Assembly (NCBI GenBank): GCA_963822575.1
Contig: CAWGHZ010000007.1
Location: forward strand, 496,001-560,000
Source: CAWGHZ01 sp963822575
GTDB lineage: Bacteria; Pseudomonadota; Alphaproteobacteria; MPNO01; DASWLB01
Length of the DNA stretch: 64,000 nucleotides
Reading direction: 5' to 3'
Shown here piece after piece: positions 1 through 6,606 of this stretch (the stretch's first letter is position 1; every line of letters starts with the position of its first letter). The notes under the pieces are model-generated. The model was not told the DNA's origin. It searched no databases and was given only the letters and a program-made list of their open reading frames with translations. Both the position numbers and the translations under genes were made by a program.

Positions 1-1622
1 GCGACGCCGGTCCCGTCCGCAGCGCCCTCGATCTCGGCCACGATCTCGCCGATCGTCCGCCGTCCGTCGCAGAGCGCCAGGATGCGCGCGGTCTCCTCGT
101 CGACCATCAGCGGGTTGCGCGCCGCGCCGAACGTGACGACGGGTTCCCCGTCCGCTCCGTCCAGCCGATGAAGCCGCGCCCGCGAATCGCGCACCGCCAT
201 CAGCGCTCGCCACTCGTCCGGCGCATCGGGCGCACGGCGCGCCGCAAGGCGGAACAAGGGGTCGAACCCGTCGCCGACATCGCTTGTCGCGGCTTGCGGG
301 ATCGACTCCGGCATTGGTGGGGACGCGGCCTGCGACGGCCGTTTCGACGCCACCGGCGCGCGCTGCGCCGCGGCGGTCAGGATGCGCTCGATCCTGTGCG
401 GGAAGTCGATGTCGCGCTGCATTTCGAGCGCCGCCTCGCGCCCGCGCGCGCCGATGGCGGACGTCGCCCGCGGGTCCGATGCCGCCATGGCGAGGGCGTC
501 GGCAAGCTCGGCCGCATCGTCCACGTCGCGCACCGCTAGGCAGTTGTAGCCGTGCGCCAGACGCTCCGGCTCGGGCAGCCTGCGGACCATCTCGGCCGAG
601 GCGACGAGGCAGGTGCCCGCGAGCAGCACCTCGCGCGCAACGATCGGGTTGTGGAACGCGATCGGGAAACGCTGCTCCAAGCAGCACACGGCGCGGCAGC
701 TGCGCAGCAGCTCGGGCACGCGCCAGTGCGGCAGGAACGGGATTTGCAGGATGCGCCCTTCGAGCCCGCGCCGCCGTGCCGCCTCGCGAAAGCGCCGCGC
801 CACGGGCGGGGCGCCGTGCGCCATCGCGACCAGTCCCAAATCGTGGCCGGCGGCGACGATGCGCTCCAGCGCCGCCAGGAGGGCGAACGACCCCTTGGTC
901 TCGCCGAGCTTGCCGTAGACGCCGAAATAGGGGCGGTCGGCGGCGAACCCGCCCCACACGAGCTCGGCAAGGTCGCTCGCGCGGACCTCGTCGGTCAGTG
1001 CGACGAAGTCGAGCGCCGGCCCCTCGGGCGCGAACAGGTCGTCCGGCACGGCGAACCCGCCGCCCGGGACGATGCGCGCGGGATCGACACCGTGCGCCGC
1101 CGCGCGCTGGGCAACGGCGCCGACCGTGACGACCGCCTCTGCCGAGCGCAGCACGTGGTCGTAAAGCGGTTCGAATTGCGGGTGGTGCCACAGGCGGCCC
1201 GCATCGCTGCCCGCCAGGCGCACGACGTGCGGCACGCCGGCGATCTCGGCGGCGAGGTGTCCGGCCACGCCGTACGGTTCCAGATAGTGCGAAAAGACCA
1301 CGTCGAACGGCGCCTCGGCGTGCAGACGCGCGGCGATCCCGGCGAGCTTGGAAACGAATGCGCTCGCCATCGGCACCATGCGCTGCGCCCGGTCGACGGG
1401 GTCGGTCCAGTGCACCTCGACCCGTCCCGCGCCGTAAGCGCCCGCGCACCGCGCCCAGTCGGCCGCGCGCATGTGCATCCGATAGGGCGGACGCACCTCC
1501 TTCGCGTTGGTCACGACCTGGACGTCGTGGCCGCGTGCGGCGAGGCGGTGCGCCGTCCAGTAGGTGCGCATGCTGACGCCGCCCTGGATCGGCGGGAACT
1601 TGCCGACGATGCAGATTCTCAC
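1..1622 (-). CDS. GT4 glycosyltransferase with C-terminal PqqD-like domain (3' end outside window)
   Basis: About 540 codons are visible before the window edge. The start is a GTG at 1622 that overlaps the stop of the MNIO gene (GTGA). The N-terminal part opens with VGKFPPIQGGVS, the GT4 glycosyltransferase acceptor-domain signature. The nucleotide-sugar half keeps an E-x7-E-type region (LEQRFPIAFHNP then AREVLLAG, about residues 325-350). After a variable linker, residues from about 480 (NPLMVDEETARILALCDG, RTIGEIVAEIEG) resemble PqqD, the small winged-helix fold that binds RiPP leader peptides (RRE). Family knowledge says GT4 enzymes move a sugar from an NDP-sugar. The PqqD-like tail and the operon suggest that the acceptor is the Cys-Gly peptide at 4251-4667; this is inference. 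The C-terminus lies beyond position 1. Confidence 0.8.
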   Translation of the reverse strand, partial: MRICIVGKFPPIQGGVSMRTYWTAHRLAARGHDVQVVTNAKEVRPPYRMHMRAADWARCAGAYGAGRVEVHWTDPVDRAQRMVPMASAFVSKLAGIAARLHAEAPFDVVFSHYLEPYGVAGHLAAEIAGVPHVVRLAGSDAGRLWHHPQFEPLYDHVLRSAEAVVTVGAVAQRAAAHGVDPARIVPGGGFAVPDDLFAPEGPALDFVALTDEVRASDLAELVWGGFAADRPYFGVYGKLGETKGSFALLAALERIVAAGHDLGLVAMAHGAPPVARRFREAARRRGLEGRILQIPFLPHWRVPELLRSCRAVCCLEQRFPIAFHNPIVAREVLLAGTCLVASAEMVRRLPEPERLAHGYNCLAVRDVDDAAELADALAMAASDPRATSAIGARGREAALEMQRDIDFPHRIERILTAAAQRAPVASKRPSQAASPPMPESIPQAATSDVGDGFDPLFRLAARRAPDAPDEWRALMAVRDSRARLHRLDGADGEPVVTFGAARNPLMVDEETARILALCDGRRTIGEIVAEIEGAADGTGV

Positions 1623-3220
1623 GCGGCGACCTCCAGGACGCCGAGGTCGAACAAGCGCTCGGCGAGCTCGGCCGGCGCGCCGATGCCGAGCGGGTCTTCG
1701 CCGCGCAGCGGCCGCCATTCGTCCATCGTCCGCAGCGCCGCGTAGAGATCCGGCGAAACCTCGATCACCCGGCCCGCGGCGGCGCCGGTCCCCTCGCCGG
1801 AAGCCGGCGGCAGGACCACCAGCCAGGTGTCGCGCGCCATCGGCTCCGCTGCCGGTTCGTCCGGGTCGAACAGCTCCTGCACGCCGTAACGGCAATGCAG
1901 GAACTGCGCGCCGGCAAGGCGCCGCACCGCCGGCCGGTCGGCGGCCGCGGGAATCGCGGCGCCGTCCGCGCCCTGCCGCCGCGCCAGGGCCAGCGCCAGC
2001 TCGATCGCCAGCAAATCGGGCAGCCAGGCGCGCGCGGGTGGTGTCCGGCGCCAGCGGGCGACGAGGAAGTCGCGGAACTGCCGCGCGTTCTCGGCGCGGC
2101 CGATGTCGTAGGGCGGGAATTCGGCGGCAAAGGCGGCCCCCAGCGCCGCGAACGGCTCGTCGAGATGGGCCAGCGTCACCGGGAAGGTGGCTTCGACCTT
2201 CTCTAGTCGTTTGCCGAGCGAAAGCTCGCGCACGAGGTCGAGCCGCATGCCGTCGACCCCGGCGAGCGGCGCGGCATCGCGTGCCGCCGACGGATCGGTG
2301 AGAAAGGCGAGCACGGCCCGCTGGCGCTCGATCAGCGGAAACCGAATGGGTGACGGGCGATGGACGGGCTGAGGCGGTGGCGGCGCGGGCGGTGCGTCGG
2401 CGGCCGGCCGCGCGGCAACGCAGGCGCGGATGCGCGCCACGTCGGCCAGAATCTCGTCGAACGCGTCGATCCGGTCGTCGCGCTCGAGCACGATCGTCGC
2501 GGGCCGGAACCGGCCGAGCGCCGGGCCGAGCAGGGCAAGGGCGCCCTCCGGCACCGCATGGTCGTGGCTGTCCACCAGGAGCGCACCCGCCCGGCATCCG
2601 CCTGCCATGTGAAAGCCGTGCACCCGCGCGGCCGGAATCTCGGCGAGCGCGGCGTCGGCATCGAACCCGTGATTGTGGGCGTTGACGTGGACGTTCTCGA
2701 CGTCGAGCAGGATTCCCGCGCCGCCGGCCGCGCAGACGGCGCGGAGGAACGCTCCGTCCGACATGGCGGAGTCGGGCCAGTCGAACATGTAGGCGATGTT
2801 CTCGAGGTCGAACGGCACCGGCATAAGCGCGCGAACGCGGCGCACCTTGTCGGCGACGAATTCGGCCACCTCCGGCGTCTTGGGCAACGGCAAAAGGTTG
2901 CCGAGATCGAGCCCGGGCACCTTGGTGAACGCGAGATGCTCGCTATAGCGCGACGCGCCGAGGCGGCGGACGACCTCCGCCACCTCGCGGACGTAGGGCC
3001 CGTCGAGCGGTGCGTCAGTGCCGAGCGAAAGCCCCACGCCGTGCGCGACGATGGGCCGCCGGCGCGAGATCGCCTCCAGCGCGGCGCGCACGTGCGGGCC
3101 GCCATAGAAGAAATGCTCGACCGTGACCTCGAGCACGTCGAACCGGTCGAGATAGGCGCGAATCCAGTCGCCGATCTGGTGGCGATAGCCGATGCCGACG
3201 AGGGGCGCCGCTACGGTCAC
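1619..3220 (-). CDS. DUF692/MNIO multinuclear iron oxidase fused to a partner-like domain
   Basis: 533 residues from a GTG at 3220 that overlaps the upstream stop (GTGA); longer in-frame starts would run into the previous gene. Residues 1-270 are a DUF692 TIM barrel with the signature HGVGLSLG (60-67). Likely iron ligands are H95 (SEHLAF), E140/N141 (LENIAYMF), D173 and H184 (LLDVENVHVNAHNHG), H204 (HGFHMAGG), D217/H219 (VDSHDH) and E246 (VLERDD). A Pro-rich linker (about 272-290) joins a second domain (291-533) that resembles DUF2063-type partner proteins, which bring the precursor peptide to the enzyme. MNIO enzymes oxidise Cys and other residues in RiPP precursors such as methanobactin and bufferins. 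A single-chain enzyme-partner fusion next to a Cys-rich peptide fits that role. The exact reaction cannot be read from sequence. Confidence 0.88.
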   Translation of the reverse strand: MTVAAPLVGIGYRHQIGDWIRAYLDRFDVLEVTVEHFFYGGPHVRAALEAISRRRPIVAHGVGLSLGTDAPLDGPYVREVAEVVRRLGASRYSEHLAFTKVPGLDLGNLLPLPKTPEVAEFVADKVRRVRALMPVPFDLENIAYMFDWPDSAMSDGAFLRAVCAAGGAGILLDVENVHVNAHNHGFDADAALAEIPAARVHGFHMAGGCRAGALLVDSHDHAVPEGALALLGPALGRFRPATIVLERDDRIDAFDEILADVARIRACVAARPAADAPPAPPPPQPVHRPSPIRFPLIERQRAVLAFLTDPSAARDAAPLAGVDGMRLDLVRELSLGKRLEKVEATFPVTLAHLDEPFAALGAAFAAEFPPYDIGRAENARQFRDFLVARWRRTPPARAWLPDLLAIELALALARRQGADGAAIPAAADRPAVRRLAGAQFLHCRYGVQELFDPDEPAAEPMARDTWLVVLPPASGEGTGAAAGRVIEVSPDLYAALRTMDEWRPLRGEDPLGIGAPAELAERLFDLGVLEVAA

Positions 3221-4272
3221 CGCGGGGCGGCGCGCTTGGCGGTCTCGGCGAAGCGCGGCGCGACCACGGTCTCGTACGCCACCCGCTTGCCGGGCGCCAT
3301 GACGCCGCTCGCGATCATCATGTCCTCGATTTTGGCGATGGCGTCGGGCGTGACGGTCGCATCGGTCGGCCACAGTCCGATCGGGCGGTAATGCTCGACG
3401 GCCGTGGCGAGATCGATGCGCGCGGCGCGCGGCAGGTGCTTCGCGGCGGTTGCCGTCAGGTCCTCGATGGGTGCGGACGCGGTCCACGCGAGCGCCGCCT
3501 GGACCGCGTTCGCGACCTTCTGGATCGTGGCCTCATGCTTGCCGATATAGTCTTCTCTCGCCAGCAGCACGGCATAGACGCTCGGCCCCGCGGTCGTGCC
3601 GATTGTGGCCACCGCGTAGCCCGCCTTGTCGCGTTCGAGCCGCGCGGCATCCGCCAGGTAGAACACGGCGAAGTCGGTGCGCCCCTCGCGCCAGACCCGC
3701 ATCCGGATCGGGATGGGCACGTTGGTCCGGTAATCCAGGTCCGAATTCGGGTCGATGTGCTCGTGGCGGAGTGCGGCTTCGAGGAAGACCGCAGGCATCG
3801 AGCCGGCCCGCCATCCCATCAGGGTCTTGCCCTTGATCGTGTCCCAGCGGAACCTGTCGGGCGCGATCCGGTCCCGCGTCACCAGCACCGAGCCGTCGAA
3901 GCGTGCCAGCGCGGCGACGATCTTGACCTTTTCGCCGTGCGCGGCGATGGCGGAGAGAATTGCGAGATCGGGTCCGCCCAACGCTATGTCAGCCTTGCCG
4001 TCGAGCAGCGCCGCCAACGTCTGGTCCGGGCCGACGGTGAGGCGGGTGGCGACGTCGAGCCCCTCGCGCCGGAACAGGCCCTTCTCGATTGCGGCGTAGA
4101 GCGGCAGGAAAATCTCGTGACGACCGATCTCGGCCAAGCGGACGCCGACGGCTCCGGACTGCGCGTGAGCGTTGCGACCCGGACAGAGGCACGCGAGCAG
4201 CGCGACCGCCGCGAGTGCGGCGAATATCGGGGGCCGCGAAGTCCGCGGGTTCAGCCGCAACCGCAGCCGCAT
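3217..4272 (-). CDS. ABC-type substrate-binding protein (NMT1/SsuA-like) in the MNIO operon
   Basis: I place the start at the ATG at 4272 (351 aa). That gives a normal signal peptide: arginine-rich n-region, hydrophobic core IFAALAAVALLAC, and then either lipobox cleavage (LLAC) or cleavage after AHA. The ATG at 4278 and more distant starts are also in frame. The start lies inside the Cys-Gly codons of the upstream peptide gene, an overlap of 22 nt. The mature part looks like nitrate/sulfonate/pyrimidine-type periplasmic binding proteins (LYAAIEKGLFRREGLDV, then a ligand-binding core with ALLDGKADIALGGPDL). No permease or ATPase is adjacent, so it may act as a sensor, a carrier for the peptide, or with a transporter encoded elsewhere. 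Its downstream GTGA overlap couples it to the MNIO enzyme. Confidence 0.8.
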   Translation of the reverse strand: MRLRLRLNPRTSRPPIFAALAAVALLACLCPGRNAHAQSGAVGVRLAEIGRHEIFLPLYAAIEKGLFRREGLDVATRLTVGPDQTLAALLDGKADIALGGPDLAILSAIAAHGEKVKIVAALARFDGSVLVTRDRIAPDRFRWDTIKGKTLMGWRAGSMPAVFLEAALRHEHIDPNSDLDYRTNVPIPIRMRVWREGRTDFAVFYLADAARLERDKAGYAVATIGTTAGPSVYAVLLAREDYIGKHEATIQKVANAVQAALAWTASAPIEDLTATAAKHLPRAARIDLATAVEHYRPIGLWPTDATVTPDAIAKIEDMMIASGVMAPGKRVAYETVVAPRFAETAKRAAPR

Positions 4273-4667
4273 CCGCATCCGCAACCGCACGCGCCATCGT
4301 GCGGGTCGCGGTTGATCGTCTTGATGCGCCATTCGACCACGTAATACCGCATGTTCGGCTTGGAGTAGCCGGAAAGCTGTTGCCAGGTGCGCAAATCGTC
4401 GAGCGTGCTGCGGATCACGTCCGACGCATTCTCGAAGCGCCGGGCCATATCGAGCATGACCTTGTCGTTCTTGGTGATCTCGTTGAGATACTTGACCGGC
4501 TTGCCGTCGTCGTAGAACCGCTGCACCAAATTCAGGTACTTTTGCCGGTTCGTGACGCCGTCGGCGTCGGTCGCGTCCAGATCGTCCCGCGTGCTGACGT
4601 CGGGCAAACCGACCGTCGCGCGTTTAACGCGCCCGAGAGCCTCATGGTTCTTTTTCGGATTCCCCAC
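4251..4667 (-). CDS. Putative RiPP precursor peptide with (Cys-Gly)6 C-terminus
   Basis: 138 residues, starting from GTG at 4667 with a purine-rich GAGAGGCGAG just upstream. The first 126 residues contain no cysteine and many charged residues; the last 12 are six consecutive Cys-Gly pairs (residues 127-138). The glycine codons in the tail vary (GGT, GGA, GGC), so protein-level selection rather than DNA slippage probably keeps the motif. A leader of about 125 residues with a repetitive Cys-rich core at the C-terminus is the layout of RiPP precursors. The three genes downstream (binding protein, MNIO enzyme, PqqD-tagged glycosyltransferase) strengthen the case. I do not recognise the leader. 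The core could become a metal-chelating or S-glycosylated peptide; that is inference. Confidence 0.78.
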   Translation of the reverse strand: MGNPKKNHEALGRVKRATVGLPDVSTRDDLDATDADGVTNRQKYLNLVQRFYDDGKPVKYLNEITKNDKVMLDMARRFENASDVIRSTLDDLRTWQQLSGYSKPNMRYYVVEWRIKTINRDPHDGACGCGCGCGCGCG

Positions 4668-4707
4668 CTCGCCTCTCCCATTTCGACTTTATTACGTATA
4701 GAGTAAA

Positions 4708-4727
4708 ACGCATAGCAGGGGATGCGT
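4708..4727. promoter_or_regulatory. Inverted repeat in divergent promoter of RiPP operon and DyP gene
   Basis: ACGCAT (4708-4713) and ATGCGT (4722-4727) form an inverted repeat with an 8-nt spacer, flanked by AAA/TAA runs. It lies in the 97-nt, unusually AT-rich gap (4668-4764) between the peptide gene and the DyP peroxidase, which are transcribed away from each other. A shared operator is plausible. No regulator for it is visible nearby. Confidence 0.35.
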
Positions 4728-4764
4728 AAAGCACAAACAACGAAGACGCGAGACGGGGTGGCAC

Positions 4765-6558
4765 ATGGCGAGCAATTATGACGCTATCGTAACGCATCCC
4801 AATCCGAACGGTCACGATCCGGCGACGATCGAGAGCTTCCTTGCCGGCATTCAGGGCAACATCGTGGAGCCGCACCGGCGCGGCTACGCCGTCCACGTGA
4901 AGATCGCGTTCAAGCCGGACGAAATCGCCGAAGCGCTGGACTGGATCGCGGCGTTCCAGCCGACCAACGCACTTCAGCAGCACAGCGACCGGGCCGCGGG
5001 CAACACCGCGATCTTCAAAATGCTCGCGCTGGCCAAGGACGGATATGAGGCACTGGGCATCAAGCCCGAGCATCGGCCGACCGACGCCGCATTCGGCAAC
5101 GGCGTCGGCGCCTGGAGCCAGCGCCAAACCGGCTACGGCAACTCGACCCAGCCCTCAAATCCCGACCCGCCGCCAACGCCGATTCACGCGCTCGCCATCG
5201 TCGCCTCGAACACTCCCGCGGCCGTGCGTGACGGCGCGTGGAAAGATAAGCTTGCCGGCTTCGCAGGCACCGACGGGGAGACACCTTTCTGCACCTATAC
5301 GGTCGATGACGGCCAGCTGGTGTGGACCGGGGAGAACGGAACGCATGGCGAGGGCCCGCGGCCGGACATCGGCTACTACATCGAGCATTTCGGCTACCAC
5401 GACGGGATCAGCAACCCGGCCTTCCTGATAGGCTCGTCGTTCGTGGGAAAGCCCGGGGAAGTCGGCCCGCCCGCGCAAGTCGGCGCCTGGGACGCGTTCG
5501 GTCCGCTTTCGCTCCTCCTCAAGGAGGAGCCGGGCGGGACGATCGACAATAGTTACGGCAGCTACATGACCTACCTGCCGATGGCGCAGGACGTCGCGGG
5601 ATTCGTGCGGGCGTGCCGCCGCTTGGCGCTGCAGTTCGTCGTCGACGATGCCGCCGATCGGCTGGCAGAGGATTTGCGCGACCTCCCCGACACGGACGCG
5701 GTCTGGAAGGCGTGGCGCCCGCTACCCCACTTTGCCGACTTCGCCGGGTTCATCTACGGGTTCGACCGGGAACTGAAGCGGTGGAAGAACGATTGGGGTA
5801 TGGAACGGTCGCGCCAGTCGTTCGCCCGGGAATATGCCGATGCACTTAGGGAAGACCCGGCGTTCCGGAAAGCCGTCTTCCACAACGTGGCGCCCGAACC
5901 TATCGAGGTCGAACGCGCCGGTGCGATGGTCATCGGTCGGTATCGCAACGGCATGCCCGTCTTCCTGGACCCGACGGACGTGTCCCATACGGTCGAGCCG
6001 GTCGGGCATGGCGTCAACTATTTCGACTACGCCAAGCCGGACGTGGGGTCGAAATGCCCGTTCCATGCCCACGCGCGCCGCATGAACGGGCGCGGCGAGC
6101 TGGCCTCGCTTCCGACCCCGATCGGCGAGCAACGGAATCCGCGATGGGACGCGGAGCGGCGCTATCGCATCGCCCGGCGCGGCATGCCTTACGGGACTCT
6201 GGACGAGACGGCCCTCGACGGCCGGAACATGTGCGATCCGGACCAGGACAGCGGCCTGTACACGCAGCCCAGACCGCAGCCGCCCGGGGACGGCGGGCGG
6301 GGCCTCCTGTTCATAAGCTTCCAGTCCGATTTGGGCGTGTTCGAGAACCTGGCGGACGTGGGGACGAACCGGAGCTTCTTCGGCCATCCGGTTCCGCACG
6401 AATGGCCGCGTCCCCCGACCCGCTGGCCGCTCCCGCCCAACGACAAGCGGAAGACCCGGTTCATCTTCCCCCGCTACGTCACGCTCCTGGGCGGGGCGTA
6501 CCTGTTCGCGCCCAGCCTCGATTATCTCCGCAATATCAAGTCCTTCGCGGCCGTCTAG
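4765..6558 (+). CDS. DyP-type heme peroxidase family protein
   Basis: 597 residues from ATG 4765, preceded by GGGGTGG. The dye-decolorising peroxidase marks are all present: the GxxDG motif as GYHDGISNP (about 213-221; distal Asp), the proximal-heme histidine region KCPFHAHARRMN (CPFGAHxRR-like), RRGMPYG, the GLLFISFQ strand, and the closing LLGGAYLFAPSL. There is no twin-arginine or Sec signal, so it is probably cytoplasmic or capsule-loaded. The length is that of the larger DyP subgroup. DyP enzymes use peroxide to oxidise dyes, phenolics or Mn. It is divergent from the MNIO operon, so it may share control with it; a role in peptide maturation is only a possibility. Confidence 0.85.
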   Translation: MASNYDAIVTHPNPNGHDPATIESFLAGIQGNIVEPHRRGYAVHVKIAFKPDEIAEALDWIAAFQPTNALQQHSDRAAGNTAIFKMLALAKDGYEALGIKPEHRPTDAAFGNGVGAWSQRQTGYGNSTQPSNPDPPPTPIHALAIVASNTPAAVRDGAWKDKLAGFAGTDGETPFCTYTVDDGQLVWTGENGTHGEGPRPDIGYYIEHFGYHDGISNPAFLIGSSFVGKPGEVGPPAQVGAWDAFGPLSLLLKEEPGGTIDNSYGSYMTYLPMAQDVAGFVRACRRLALQFVVDDAADRLAEDLRDLPDTDAVWKAWRPLPHFADFAGFIYGFDRELKRWKNDWGMERSRQSFAREYADALREDPAFRKAVFHNVAPEPIEVERAGAMVIGRYRNGMPVFLDPTDVSHTVEPVGHGVNYFDYAKPDVGSKCPFHAHARRMNGRGELASLPTPIGEQRNPRWDAERRYRIARRGMPYGTLDETALDGRNMCDPDQDSGLYTQPRPQPPGDGGRGLLFISFQSDLGVFENLADVGTNRSFFGHPVPHEWPRPPTRWPLPPNDKRKTRFIFPRYVTLLGGAYLFAPSLDYLRNIKSFAAV

Positions 6559-6606
6559 GGCGGCCAAGCATCGTGATATAGTTCCCTGGAAGGGGAACGG
6601 GGCCCG

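Noticed and set aside
1619..3487. 622-residue version of the MNIO protein
   Set aside because: Its first 89 residues overlap the binding-protein gene in another frame; the GTG at 3220 has the usual GTGA coupling.
4254..4289. Cys-Gly tail as a simple DNA repeat or slippage artefact
   Set aside because: Glycine codons differ from unit to unit and the stop directly follows the last pair, which argues for protein-level selection.
3217..4332. Longer form of the binding protein starting at 4332
   Set aside because: It would add an Arg-rich stretch that is only the other frame of the peptide gene and would bury the signal peptide.
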